Positions 16,299-23,961 of a stretch of DNA of 59,076 bases are shown one piece after another; positions within the stretch are counted from its first letter, which is position 1; each line of letters opens with the position of its first letter. The notes below the pieces were generated by a model. It was given only the letters and a program-made list of their open reading frames with translations. It made no database searches and was not told the DNA's origin. The stretch comes from a virus. A program made the translations under genes and the position numbers. The stretch spans positions 1 to 59,076 of IMG/VR virus record IMGVR_UViG_3300025466_000037, one strand, 5' to 3'.

Positions 16299-16896
16299 GT
16301 GTTTTTTCCTTTAATTTAGCTTCAACTAAATAACATAATTCTTCCCAATGTGGGGTTTTAGAAGCAAATTCGGACATATCTTCCTTAGTTAGTCCTACCC
16401 ATTTTTTAGTTTGTGGTGTGGTGTAGAGCTTTGTGCCAGGCTTCAAGTCTCTGTAAAGCAAACCTGTACTCCAGTCATGATCGGACACTTCGCCAACAGG
16501 CTCACCCTGCTCTGGAGGCTCCCAAAACTCACATTCACATACATATCTATCTTCACTATGACTAGCATTACGGACAAATCCATGTGGTGCATCTGGATGT
16601 GTTTTACATTTAGGTTCACCTTGCTCTTGCTTTAGTGCTTCCGCTTTTAATTGTTGCGCATGTTCCATCTGTTGTTTTTGCCACTCAACATTTTCTTTTG
16701 GGTATTGCAACAAAACTTCATTATTTGAGCTTGCTTGTTCTTTTTTTGATGATGGGCCAAAAATAGGAAACATTCTGACAACATCTATTTTTGAATAAGG
16801 AAACATTTCTTCATAAGGATAATTTTTAGGCAACTCATCTTCAAAAATCCACGCCACAGGCTCATCTTGCTCTTGTTTCATTACTTCTTTAGTCAT
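16291..16896 (-). CDS. Modular early protein B (rearranged paralogue)
   Basis: The 201-residue protein starts MTKEVMKQEQDEPVAW, so the start block runs straight into the EQDEPV block that lies some thirty residues further on in protein A. It carries the QEQxEP motif three times (EQDEPV, QEQGEPK, EQGEPV), a Cys/His cluster (CKTHPDAPHGF and YVCECEFWEPP), and then YTTPQTKKWVGLTKED. It looks built by recombination between repeated coding modules. Function unknown. Confidence 0.62.
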   Translation of the reverse strand: MTKEVMKQEQDEPVAWIFEDELPKNYPYEEMFPYSKIDVVRMFPIFGPSSKKEQASSNNEVLLQYPKENVEWQKQQMEHAQQLKAEALKQEQGEPKCKTHPDAPHGFVRNASHSEDRYVCECEFWEPPEQGEPVGEVSDHDWSTGLLYRDLKPGTKLYTTPQTKKWVGLTKEDMSEFASKTPHWEELCYLVEAKLKEKTHE

Positions 16897-17090
16897 TCTT
16901 GAACCCTTGCTCTAATTTCCATAGCTATATCATGCGCATAATCTAAGTAAAGTTCATCCGCTACCTTGGCACATTCTTCATTTTCAATCTTTGCTAGTTC
17001 TTTAGCAAAACTCTCAATTACATCTGGAGTATAAAATTCATCTATACCAGGCATAAATTTCTCTGCAAGTGTTAATATTTCTTTAGTCAT
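16893..17090 (-). CDS. Small early protein, AKVADEL family
   Basis: This 65-residue protein starts MTKEILTLAEKF and ends with ENEECAKVADELYLDYAHDIAMEIRARVQE-type helices. That end is shared with the 24654-24875 protein (EREECAKVCDAY...AEAIRARGQE) and more loosely with those at 24868-25122 and 28580-28819. It is coupled to both neighbours by short overlaps. Confidence 0.6.
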   Translation of the reverse strand: MTKEILTLAEKFMPGIDEFYTPDVIESFAKELAKIENEECAKVADELYLDYAHDIAMEIRARVQE

Positions 17091-17494
17091 GTATTGCGCT
17101 CCTTAATCTTAGCTTCTATACGCCTTGCATCAAGTAATAGCTGGTCGTGGTTATAGTCAGGATCTCCTCTGTATGTACCAAAGATGCCAAAGATATCCTC
17201 ATCAGTCAACCCTACCCATGTGCGTTGTTGTGGTGTGGTGTCTTCGTACTTGTCCAATACCTCACGTAGCTTTTCAAAACCACCTACCGTATCAGACATA
17301 GCGATTAACTTTGCGTTTTGAACACGGGCAATCCGTTCCCAATCTGTCGTTACAGGCTCAACCTGCTCTTTCTTTAGTGCATCTTCTAAGGCATCAATGG
17401 TTGCATAAAACTTTCTATCAGTTTCAGGATTAAATCCCAAAGGAGATGTATTTTTCAACGCCTCAAGCGCTTGTTTCATTACTTCTTTAGTCAT
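17087..17494 (-). CDS. Modular early protein C (MTKEVMKQALEAL type)
   Basis: The 135-residue protein starts MTKEVMKQALEALKN and has the ALEDALKKEQVEPV block. It then carries a helical segment and TPQQRTWVGLTDEDIFGIFG, ending EAKIKERNT. The ATG at 17494 has a GAGAGGAA ribosome site and is preferred to the upstream frame opening at 17563. It is a paralogue of proteins A and B. Confidence 0.65.
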   Translation of the reverse strand: MTKEVMKQALEALKNTSPLGFNPETDRKFYATIDALEDALKKEQVEPVTTDWERIARVQNAKLIAMSDTVGGFEKLREVLDKYEDTTPQQRTWVGLTDEDIFGIFGTYRGDPDYNHDQLLLDARRIEAKIKERNT

Positions 17495-17502
17495 TTCCTC
17501 TC

Positions 17503-17658
17503 CTATTGAGTTCTGTAAAAAATAGTGAGTATCAATCCAACTTGTCCCAAAGCCCAACCACAAAATGCTACCCCTTGCGCTACATCACCTTTTTTAAAAA
17601 AATCAAACGCACAATAAACATAAATTATAAAAATAACAATCAAGCCATAAATACTCAT
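17503..17658 (-). CDS. Small membrane protein (51 aa)
   Basis: The 51-residue protein has two hydrophobic stretches, MSIYGLIVIFIIYVYCAF and GVAFCGWALGQVGLILTIF, separated by KKGD, so it is probably a two-span hairpin in the inner membrane. Its start forms an ATGA overlap with the preceding gene. Function unknown. Confidence 0.58.
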   Translation of the reverse strand: MSIYGLIVIFIIYVYCAFDFFKKGDVAQGVAFCGWALGQVGLILTIFYRTQ

Positions 17659-17966
17659 GATATTTTCCTTTCTTTAAATCCTGGGCATCTCTGCAACATA
17701 AACACAAACTGCCTAGGCACATGGTCTTTAGGGTTTGTACTTACCTGAGCCTTGATAGCGTTGGAACATTGCCAACCACTGCTTGACTTTCCTATGTGGC
17801 TACATTCAACGCACATAATCATGTCCAGTTCCTCTCGATCCCGTTTAAGCAGGGTATCTATCAACTCATCACAGTTACGCAGTTTGGCGAAAATCTGGTG
17901 CCTTTTGGATGCCCTCTCGATCTCCTCCTCAGTCATCGCATCTATTGCCAATTCATTTGCGACCAT
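17655..17966 (-). CDS. Cys-containing early protein
   Basis: The 103-residue protein begins MVANELAIDAMTEEEIERA. It has a helical middle and a Cys-rich second half (MCVECSHIGKSSSGWQC, then LQRCPGF) that could hold a zinc ion. The ATG at 17966 is chosen for its GAGGAAAAAA ribosome site, over a GTG at 18014. Similar Cys-rich proteins are known in Proteobacteria phages but their function is not. Confidence 0.58.
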   Translation of the reverse strand: MVANELAIDAMTEEEIERASKRHQIFAKLRNCDELIDTLLKRDREELDMIMCVECSHIGKSSSGWQCSNAIKAQVSTNPKDHVPRQFVFMLQRCPGFKERKIS

Positions 17967-18075
17967 TTTTTTCCTCATTCGGTAAATCCCCCAGTATGTA
18001 GATTGTCCACCCACATACTACGAGAAAAATAAGACACGCCAACATAAAGTAAATTACTGATACTAAAGTATCCAT
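17953..18075 (-). CDS. Single-pass membrane peptide (40 aa)
   Basis: This 40-residue peptide has one long hydrophobic span (about 4-28: LVSVIYFMLACLIFLVVCGW) and a charged tail. Its start overlaps the preceding stop (TGATG) and its end overlaps the next start by fourteen bases, the coupling seen throughout the cluster. Confidence 0.52.
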   Translation of the reverse strand: MDTLVSVIYFMLACLIFLVVCGWTIYILGDLPNEEKNGRK

Positions 18076-18257
18076 CATTTGGACTTTCTCATATGTAGGA
18101 TGATGTCCACAATGTTTTCAAAATTATTGCCAGTCATCTCATTGATTGACTCTACAGCGGCCTTGAGTCCTTGCTTATATCCTTCTTTCCAATTCTCTAA
18201 TGGATCAAGTTGACGTTCAATGTCAGCGATTTGTTGTTTGATTTCGTCTTGTGTCAT
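18075..18257 (-). CDS. Small helical protein
   Basis: This 60-residue acidic protein (MTQDEIKQQIADIERQLDPL...) is probably helical or coiled coil at its N-terminus. No family recognised. It lies two bases after its upstream neighbour. Confidence 0.55.
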   Translation of the reverse strand: MTQDEIKQQIADIERQLDPLENWKEGYKQGLKAAVESINEMTGNNFENIVDIILHMRKSK

Positions 18258-18259
18258 GA

Positions 18260-18457
18260 TTAAATTCCTTGTAATTCAGTTAACTCATTTAAAGTTACGA
18301 TTTTTACCGTACCTTTATCCATTGAATGATTCCAACGATTTGCGGTTATAAATTTAATTGCTTGCAAATATGTCAATGGAATTGTCTTAACAGTCCAAGT
18401 ATTGTCATAATCGTTGTGCATAACTACTACGTTTTCTTTTGCCCATGATTTTTTCAT
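18260..18457 (-). CDS. Small hypothetical protein
   Basis: This 65-residue basic protein (MKKSWAKENVVVMHNDYDN...) looks like a small mixed alpha/beta fold. It is preceded by a GAGAAG ribosome site and a short GC-rich inverted repeat, GCCCC-CGAA-GGGGC, around 18473-18486 that could act as a processing or attenuation hairpin. Confidence 0.52.
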   Translation of the reverse strand: MKKSWAKENVVVMHNDYDNTWTVKTIPLTYLQAIKFITANRWNHSMDKGTVKIVTLNELTELQGI

Positions 18458-18493
18458 TTTCTTCTCCCTTGATGCCCCCGAAGGGGCTTTGGT

Positions 18494-18787
18494 TTACCGT
18501 GCTGTAACTCTTACGCCAAATACTGCTGTGACCTTGGTATGCTTGGCGACCAACTCAGCGGGAGCTTGGAGTTCAGCCAATAAAGATTTGTAGTCAACCG
18601 TGTTACGGTTTGTTTCTGTATATGTGGCTTTGAACAATGTGCCTTCAACAACTTTATCTCCGCCTGCTGATGCATTGTCTTTGATCTGGTCTTTGATTGC
18701 GTCAGCCTTGGCTGTGAGTTCTGCGATACGTGCAAGTAATTCGCCGAGTGTGTCTACTGAAGAGAGAGGGATGTTTGCGTTTGTCAT
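18494..18787 (-). CDS. Small phage protein with palindromic leader
   Basis: The 97-residue protein has an N-terminal helix (LGELLARIAELTAKADAIKDQI) and a beta-rich C-terminal half. Similar proteins occur in phages of Proteobacteria beside replication genes; no function is known to me. Its leader carries two palindromes (18810-18826 and 18834-18848), so it probably begins a separately regulated transcript. Confidence 0.6.
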   Translation of the reverse strand: MTNANIPLSSVDTLGELLARIAELTAKADAIKDQIKDNASAGGDKVVEGTLFKATYTETNRNTVDYKSLLAELQAPAELVAKHTKVTAVFGVRVTAR

Positions 18788-18809
18788 TTCGTTTTCCTTT
18801 TAAATTTAA

Positions 18810-18848
18810 ATATCGGTAACCGATATGCGTATCTTAACTTAAAGTTAA
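18810..18848 (-). promoter_or_regulatory. Two palindromic operator candidates
   Basis: 18810-18826 is the perfect palindrome ATATCGGT-A-ACCGATAT. 18834-18848 is the perfect palindrome TTAACTT-A-AAGTTAA, the best copy of the 15-bp site also found at 21960, 25155 and 25181. Both lie in the 100-base gap upstream of the 18787 start. The gap holds no ORF. Confidence 0.6.
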
Positions 18849-18890
18849 TGCTTAAACCATCCCAACACAAAATATTTATTATCGAAAACC

Positions 18891-19163
18891 CTAATTTCTT
18901 AAAAAAACAGACATTAAATTTGCAATCGTGTTGTTCAAAGCCAACAATTCATCCATCTTCATGACCTTCCACATATGTTGTCTGCCGTGGATACCGTTGT
19001 GGCTACCCTGGTGGCAGTCCTTGCACAGAGGGATGCATGTATAGGTTTGACCTTGCTTGATATGGTGAGCATCGCTTGGCCCCGCTTGGTCGCAGACTAC
19101 GCAGGGGAGAGTCTTGATCATCCCCAGGTAATCACGCTCAGCCTTGGTTAGCTTACTGTTCAT
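18891..19163 (-). CDS. HNH/Ref-like zinc-binding nuclease
   Basis: The 90-residue protein has CVVCDQAGPSDAHHIKQG followed by CIPLCKDCHQGSHNGIHG, a double CxxC frame around a DAHH motif. This is the core of the small HNH-type proteins of the Ref/DUF968 group. P1 Ref is a RecA-dependent nuclease, and relatives sit in lambda NinB/NinG-like regions. A recombination or repair role is inferred from the fold and from RusA four genes away. Confidence 0.65.
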   Translation of the reverse strand: MNSKLTKAERDYLGMIKTLPCVVCDQAGPSDAHHIKQGQTYTCIPLCKDCHQGSHNGIHGRQHMWKVMKMDELLALNNTIANLMSVFLRN

Positions 19164-19507
19164 AATGTGGCTTTTTCTATATTGCGATTAGAAGCCTCCT
19201 GCGACCTCCATACAGCGATTCTTTCCTGCGCCGCTATCATCATCCACCTTAACCGCTCTTCGTTCTCTACAGCCTCTTTAAGCGCCTGCAAATGGGCTAC
19301 ATACTGAGTGTGGCTGTACGCCTCCCTCTCTTGCGTCACGGCTGTCTTATGACCAAAACTCTCTGCCTCAATCATCAGTTGAGCCTTTAAGGTCTTGCGG
19401 TACTCTTCCATGTAGATGCGCTCTGATTTGGCTTTGGCGTAGGGCTTGCTCTGATCAATCAGAAAGTCAACGGCTTCTTGTGGGTCAATTTGTTTTGGCT
19501 TTTTCAT
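19160..19507 (-). CDS. Helical phage protein beside HNH gene
   Basis: A 115-residue, strongly charged helical protein overlaps the HNH start by four bases (ATGA). It contains a YMEEYRKTLKAQLMIEA helix and a basic end. The pair with a small HNH gene recurs in phages, so it may be a functional partner, but no activity is known. Confidence 0.55.
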   Translation of the reverse strand: MKKPKQIDPQEAVDFLIDQSKPYAKAKSERIYMEEYRKTLKAQLMIEAESFGHKTAVTQEREAYSHTQYVAHLQALKEAVENEERLRWMMIAAQERIAVWRSQEASNRNIEKATL

Positions 19508-19905
19508 TCATTTCCTTCGGTTGTTAATTCTTCAGTTCTGTGTTGAGTGCAGGCTTTACCGCAGTACTCACTCCAATTCTTTTGTGTTGTAACTTTCGAT
19601 CCACATCTGGTTATGTAGTGAAAGTTGTTATCATAAAAACGATATACCTTACATCCATCAAATTCTTGGATTATTTGTGGTTTATGCCATTCAGCAAGTT
19701 GCTGTTCCGATGGTGCTAATAAATTAACAAGACCAATGGCACCAACAATAAATGCAACAATCACACCCAATCCAATAATCAGATGTTCATTTCTCTCGAA
19801 AAATGTTGGGGGTTTATAGGGTGGGTTTGTGTATTCATGGAATTTAACGTGAGGATAAATATTCCTTACATCAACAAATCCACTTGCATATCTTTCTTTA
19901 TTCAT
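19504..19905 (-). CDS. Membrane protein with Cys-rich outer domain
   Basis: The 133-residue protein has one clear transmembrane span (about 47-66, IIGLGVIVAFIVGAIGLVNL) after a charged N-terminus. The remaining 65 residues contain four Cys (FDGCKVY, TRCGSK, YCGKACTQ). If the N-terminus is inside, these lie in the periplasm and could form disulphides. Possible envelope or exclusion role; no family recognised. Confidence 0.55.
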   Translation of the reverse strand: MNKERYASGFVDVRNIYPHVKFHEYTNPPYKPPTFFERNEHLIIGLGVIVAFIVGAIGLVNLLAPSEQQLAEWHKPQIIQEFDGCKVYRFYDNNFHYITRCGSKVTTQKNWSEYCGKACTQHRTEELTTEGNE

Positions 19906-20306
19906 CTAACTCTCCTGTATCTTGGACCATCAGGAAATAAACTAGGATATTGTTCGTGATCCATAGCGCCTGGTCTTCCAGTAAAAGCCTTTAGCTCTTT
20001 CCCGTCATAAGATCCTACAAACCGATCAATCTTTTCTATCCTGGGCATATGGCGCTTTACAACTCCCAATTCCCTGTACTTCTCCTCACCCTTTGGCGTT
20101 ACCCTCAAAAGGGAAAAGAAGTTATTTGTTTCCCCTCTGACAATATATCCATCCGATAACAATGGAGTGATGATGAATTCCTCAAGCCTGAGTATTGACT
20201 GGGTATAGTTAATCTCTTTTCTAAGCTCTTGGGCTGTCAAGCTTGATCTATTGATTCGCTCAAGTGCTTGGTGAATCTTGCTACCCGCCGTGTATTTACT
20301 GATCAT
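19902..20306 (-). CDS. Winged-helix-like early protein
   Basis: The 134-residue protein has an N-terminal half that reads as helix-turn-helix with wing (TAQELRKEINYTQSILRLEEFI, then LRVTPKGEEKYRELG). A Gly/Pro/Arg-rich tail follows. It could be a small DNA-binding protein; the assignment is from pattern only. It overlaps both neighbours. Confidence 0.5.
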   Translation of the reverse strand: MISKYTAGSKIHQALERINRSSLTAQELRKEINYTQSILRLEEFIITPLLSDGYIVRGETNNFFSLLRVTPKGEEKYRELGVVKRHMPRIEKIDRFVGSYDGKELKAFTGRPGAMDHEQYPSLFPDGPRYRRVR

Positions 20307-20658
20307 CCTGTTGTATCTCCACTATTATCTTTCCTGGTTTGTCCCCGTGCTCCCAATTGATTTCAATCGGTCTGAAGAACTTGTCGTTAACCTGTAAAGC
20401 ATCTGCCATACCATCCAATAATGATTTACTCGCCGCCAAGCAATTATCAATATCACGATGTCTCTTATCTGGCATCACATACATTAACTTGAGCTTAATG
20501 CTACCACGATTCCAAGTCCAATTTCCTTTTGCCTGCTTTGTTAAATAAAATCCCGTCTCACGACATTCGCCCTTCAACTTGTAAAGCTTAGCCCATGCGT
20601 GACCATGCATCCTATTTGGAAATAGTTCTTTTGGTGGGAAGGGTAGTTCAACTCTCAT
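20296..20658 (-). CDS. rusA: RusA-type Holliday junction resolvase
   Basis: This 120-residue protein opens MRVELPFPPKELFPN, the usual RusA start. It has KRHRDIDN with Asp69 and Asp71 and a further Asp at 92, matching the three catalytic aspartates of RusA. RusA cuts four-way junctions during recombination and before packaging. The start at 20658 overlaps the methyltransferase stop by eleven bases; an in-frame extension to 20814 would lie wholly within that gene and is not used. The length is normal for the family. Confidence 0.9.
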   Translation of the reverse strand: MRVELPFPPKELFPNRMHGHAWAKLYKLKGECRETGFYLTKQAKGNWTWNRGSIKLKLMYVMPDKRHRDIDNCLAASKSLLDGMADALQVNDKFFRPIEINWEHGDKPGKIIVEIQQDDQ

Positions 20659-21943
20659 CTTCAACCATCTGTATTCTTTTACCAATCCAAGCCATGACGG
20701 GTACAGCCATTGAATTGCCAAGCGCTTTATATCTTGGACCATCGGGTGTGTCTTTTCCTTTTGGCTTGATGTCGGTGTAGTTATCTGAAAATCCTTGTAA
20801 TCTCTCGCATTCAACTGGGGTCAGCTTACGTACTGCCATGTTATTTAGGACTGCGGCGCTTTGGCTACACGTTAATCCATGATTGACATCAAGTGTATTC
20901 ATCTCATCTGGTCTTGCATTTGAATTAAATGCCTGAACAATACCTAGTCCACCTTGATTCTTACTTGGATCAGGCACTGTAGTATCTAAAGTTTTGGACA
21001 ATTCAACCTGCCTGCATCCGCTATCTGGATTTTTAGACTTCATGCTATTGCTTGCAAGACTATCAAAAGAATATGCAACTCCATGCTGATCTGTGCTATT
21101 AAGAGTAAATGATATGTCTTCATTTATTCCTAAACCATTTGCATTTTGTGATGTTGAACCTGAACCTTGAAGTGAATAAGAAACCATAGGACTATTTCCA
21201 CCGCCAGTTCCCATGAATGCTTGCAAAGTGTTGCTCACTCCATCATACAAACGAACGCCATCTCTACGGCTATTCTCAAATGCAATCATGTTGAAGCCAT
21301 CTGCTCTGCTCCATTCGTGACTGGTTGTTTGGAGGCAGTTAGCAAGGCTTGGTACAAATTCTCTGGTAGTTTCTTGCCTCTTGCTTCTGCTCGGCGGAGT
21401 ATCCCTGCGCAAGCTTTCTGGCTCAAAAAGAACCTTTGCGGCAGATTCCCAGTCTCCAAGACATCCGACAACAAACACACGTCTGCGTCGCTGGGCCACT
21501 CCGAAGTACTGAGCGTCAAGGACTCTGTAGGCCCACCCATACCCGAGTTCTGCCACCGCCCCGAGGAAGGAACCAAAGTCCCGTCCTCCCGCCGAACTGA
21601 GGACACCTGGCACGTTTTCCCAGACAAACCATTTGGGCTTAAATTTATCAAGAAGTCCACAATAGGTGAGCATGAGGTTTCCTCTTGGGTCTTCAAGTCC
21701 TTTTCTAAGTCCTGCGACACTGAATGATTGACATGGGGTTCCTCCGACCAAAAGCTCAATTGTTCCAAGATTCCACTCCTTATATTTAGTCATGTCACCA
21801 AAATTAGTGACGTTTGGATAATGATGTTTTAAAACTTCTGATGGGAATTTCTCAATCTCACTAAATCCTGCCGCTTCCCAACCTAACGAATGCCAAGCAA
21901 CTGTCGCCGCTTCGATACCACTACATACACTTAAATATTTCAA
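20648..21943 (-). CDS. dcm: DNA (cytosine-5) methyltransferase
   Basis: The 431-residue C5-cytosine methyltransferase has the SAM motif SVCSGIEAAT, the catalytic GGTPCQSFS (Cys71), WENVPGV (109-115) and AQRRRRVFVVG (150 onwards). A long variable target-recognition region follows, then the closing KLTPVECERLQGF. It probably protects phage DNA from host restriction. The start is TTG at 21943 with AGGAG six bases before it. A palindromic site at 21960 suggests control of its own promoter. No partner endonuclease is seen. A second frame (21286-21768) is overprinted on its 5' half. Confidence 0.93.
   Translation of the reverse strand: MKYLSVCSGIEAATVAWHSLGWEAAGFSEIEKFPSEVLKHHYPNVTNFGDMTKYKEWNLGTIELLVGGTPCQSFSVAGLRKGLEDPRGNLMLTYCGLLDKFKPKWFVWENVPGVLSSAGGRDFGSFLGAVAELGYGWAYRVLDAQYFGVAQRRRRVFVVGCLGDWESAAKVLFEPESLRRDTPPSRSKRQETTREFVPSLANCLQTTSHEWSRADGFNMIAFENSRRDGVRLYDGVSNTLQAFMGTGGGNSPMVSYSLQGSGSTSQNANGLGINEDISFTLNSTDQHGVAYSFDSLASNSMKSKNPDSGCRQVELSKTLDTTVPDPSKNQGGLGIVQAFNSNARPDEMNTLDVNHGLTCSQSAAVLNNMAVRKLTPVECERLQGFSDNYTDIKPKGKDTPDGPRYKALGNSMAVPVMAWIGKRIQMVEDES
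21286..21768 (-). CDS. Overprinted ORF inside the methyltransferase gene
   Basis: This 160-codon frame lies wholly inside dcm on the same strand. It starts at TTG 21768 with its own AGGAGT ribosome site six bases upstream. The product begins MEQLSFWSEEPHVN, has DGTLVPSSGRWQNSGMGGP, and ends with RFFLSQKACAGILRRAEARGKKLPE, a basic helical segment. I recall closely similar endings in hypothetical proteins overlapping methyltransferases of other phages, which argues for a real overlapping gene. That recollection is unverified, and function is unknown. Confidence 0.55.
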   Translation of the reverse strand: MEQLSFWSEEPHVNHSVSQDLEKDLKTQEETSCSPIVDFLINLSPNGLSGKTCQVSSVRREDGTLVPSSGRWQNSGMGGPTESLTLSTSEWPSDADVCLLSDVLETGNLPQRFFLSQKACAGILRRAEARGKKLPENLYQALLTASKQPVTNGAEQMAST

Positions 21944-21954
21944 TTACAACTCCT

Positions 21955-21985
21955 ATGGATTAACTTTGAGTTAATGATACCACAT
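21955..21985 (-). promoter_or_regulatory. Promoter/operator for dcm
   Basis: 21960-21974 is TTAACTTTGAGTTAA, a copy of the 15-bp palindrome. On the minus strand it directly follows TGTGGTATCAT, an extended -10 box (TGnTATAAT type), so a bound protein would cover the -10 and start site. The same TGTGGTAT plus palindrome order is found at 25155-25180. The -35 match is poor. Confidence 0.55.
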
Positions 21986-22938
21986 CAAAATGCTGTCCTA
22001 AATCTCATGGGGTTCATCCCTTGCTCTTCAACATATTGCTGTGAGTCTTTGTGGTACCAGAGGTTGAATGATGGCTCATCTTCCCCGTTCCTTTGCTTAC
22101 GGCAGAGAATCATTGCATCTGGATCTGATTGTGCGGCGCTCAGTGGTCCTTTATTCTTTAAGTCGTCCTCTTTTCTTTTGTTCCTCCAAACGAGCATGAT
22201 GTTGTCAGGTTGGTCGGTGATCGAGCCTGAACCCTTGTTGTCGTGCTTATCGGGCAACTCGTACTCATCCTTGGGCTTACGCAGGTGGTGGACAACATGG
22301 ATGTGACCTGCATAATCCCTTGCCAGTCCACAGCATCTGTCGATAAAGTATTTCTGCCCGTTGTAGTCATCCTCACCCATCACGCACTTCATCAGCGAGT
22401 CCACAAATATGTGCTGAATCTTTAGCTCCTCAAAGCAATACTTGATCATTCCAAGTACAGTATCGGGCTTTACCGAGCCTTGTTGGTCATAGAACCACAT
22501 ACCCTGATCCAACCATACCCCAAACTCGTTATAAAGCTGTTTGAGGGCTTCTAATCCCTCGGGGTTCATAAACTCCTTGGACGTTGGATTCATGCCAATG
22601 TACTGCCTAGCCATGCGCTTCATGGTCGTCACAGGCTTCATCTCAAAGCTTGCGATACAGACCCTTTGCTGTTGTTGGATCAGCCCAAGTGCCACCTGGG
22701 AGGTCACCATAGACTTCCCGTGCCCGTTCTGCCCTGCCCAAATCGTTACCTCTCCCTCCCTGAAGTGAAAGAATGGTGCTGTCTTCGCCCAAGGTAGGGT
22801 GACTTTCTTACCGTCTTTGTGCTCCTCAAGGTCTAGGATCAAGTCTTGGATGTAGGATTTGGCGGGATGTACCCTCGCCTGCATCTCGGTGGCTTGCAGA
22901 TAAGCCTCAAAATCTACGTCATCAGGCAGTGTGTTCAT
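21985..22938 (-). CDS. DnaB-like replicative helicase
   Basis: The 317-residue protein of the RecA/DnaB ATPase class has Walker A GQNGHGKS (about 69-76). HIFVDSLMKCVMGEDDYN supplies Walker B, and HVVHHLRKPKDE and RNKRKEDDL are typical of DnaB motifs H3/H4. It lacks the N-terminal primase-binding domain of host DnaB, as phage forms often do. It would unwind DNA ahead of host polymerase. ATG 22938 has GGAG seven bases upstream and is preferred to 22956. It follows a DUF1376 initiator-like gene, a usual pairing. Confidence 0.85.
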   Translation of the reverse strand: MNTLPDDVDFEAYLQATEMQARVHPAKSYIQDLILDLEEHKDGKKVTLPWAKTAPFFHFREGEVTIWAGQNGHGKSMVTSQVALGLIQQQQRVCIASFEMKPVTTMKRMARQYIGMNPTSKEFMNPEGLEALKQLYNEFGVWLDQGMWFYDQQGSVKPDTVLGMIKYCFEELKIQHIFVDSLMKCVMGEDDYNGQKYFIDRCCGLARDYAGHIHVVHHLRKPKDEYELPDKHDNKGSGSITDQPDNIMLVWRNKRKEDDLKNKGPLSAAQSDPDAMILCRKQRNGEDEPSFNLWYHKDSQQYVEEQGMNPMRFRTAF

Positions 22939-23287
22939 TTGCTTGCTCCAATTCATCAAATCCAGTTCTTGAGTCGTATATACGGTTGTAGTAGTGCTTT
23001 TCTCTGATTTCGCCCTGCCAAGTTACGCTGATGAAGTCTGCTTTTGCCTTCAGCAAGGCTTCAAACAGGGCTACAGCACGTTCTTTTGTACTGGCATAGG
23101 CAAAGACATACATCCCCATCAAAAAGCGCAGGTCGATGCGATCTAGGGCTTTTTCGTCATAGACCGTGATCTCGGGGGAGTGATCCTCCTCAACCCAGTT
23201 TGGCAGGTAGGGTTGGTCGTAAATAAAGGCCAGAGTTGGGTGGATGTTGCGCTTACGCAGGTCGATTAGTGCTTGGTGTCCTTTCAT
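22922..23287 (-). CDS. Hypothetical replication-module protein
   Basis: A 121-residue mixed alpha/beta protein sits between the initiator-like and helicase genes, overlapping both. It contains ALFEALLKAKADFISVTWQGEIREKHYYNRIYDS in part and no recognised motif. Its position suggests a helicase-loading or replication accessory role. Confidence 0.55.
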   Translation of the reverse strand: MKGHQALIDLRKRNIHPTLAFIYDQPYLPNWVEEDHSPEITVYDEKALDRIDLRFLMGMYVFAYASTKERAVALFEALLKAKADFISVTWQGEIREKHYYNRIYDSRTGFDELEQANEHTA

Positions 23288-23961
23288 ACAGCCCCCGCAA
23301 AAATGTTTTTCTTTTCTGGCACAGATACCTCATCTTCCCAACGTCTATTGTTCAGCCAAGTGGATGGGTGAGGAATAAATTTACCGTTTTCTCTTGTCCA
23401 TTGGTCTGATCTGCACTGTGCTTCTAATCCAACAAGCATGGTATTTAGAAGTTGTTGATCAGGATTTATTTTCTTAAAAGATGCTTGCGCTTTAGCCTTA
23501 TCTATTTTTTTAGGATAAGTCTTCCAGAACATATCAAAAAAGGTATTACTCTGGTTACTGGTTACTGGTTCTTGGTTATTGGTTAGTGGTTTATGGTTAG
23601 GTGGAGCTTCGTGCACGGTTCGTGTACGCTTCGTTCCTTTTTCTCTACGCTTCGCCTCTCTCTCAATAGCGATCCGTTTATTTATTACGGAGTTGTTATG
23701 GTAATTTTCAAGCTCTTCACGTATTCTGTTCTGAACGTACTTATCGCCCTCAAGTAAGAAAAACTTCTTAAGAACAAACTCAACAGCCTCTATTTCCTGT
23801 TGATTAGAAGCCCACGTCCATTCAATAGCTTGATCTAGCGTGGGGAACTGTTCACGGTCATAACACGCATCGAGAAGAAGCGTGTACGCTCCGTGTTGTA
23901 GCATGGTCAAACGACCTGCTTTCTTGGCATAATCGCCAATATTTTTTTTGTAGTAATGCAT
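23284..23961 (-). CDS. DUF1376-type replication initiator-like protein
   Basis: The 225-residue protein opens MHYYKKNIGDYAKKAGRLT, the signature of the DUF1376 winged-helix domain. A basic Lys/Arg/Thr linker follows (about 100-130), then a C-terminal domain with FDMFWKTYPKKIDKAKAQ and PHPSTWLNNRRWEDE, as in phage replication proteins of the lambda O/DnaT type. It probably binds the origin and recruits the helicase two genes downstream. The linker sequence is low-complexity and repetitive (GGTTACTGGTTACTGGTT on the plus strand near 23555-23600). Confidence 0.78.
   Translation of the reverse strand: MHYYKKNIGDYAKKAGRLTMLQHGAYTLLLDACYDREQFPTLDQAIEWTWASNQQEIEAVEFVLKKFFLLEGDKYVQNRIREELENYHNNSVINKRIAIEREAKRREKGTKRTRTVHEAPPNHKPLTNNQEPVTSNQSNTFFDMFWKTYPKKIDKAKAQASFKKINPDQQLLNTMLVGLEAQCRSDQWTRENGKFIPHPSTWLNNRRWEDEVSVPEKKNIFAGAV

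Noticed and set aside
21221-21727. 168-codon plus-strand frame opposite the methyltransferase
   Set aside because: It is antisense to two same-strand frames with better support and has no promoter or ribosome site.
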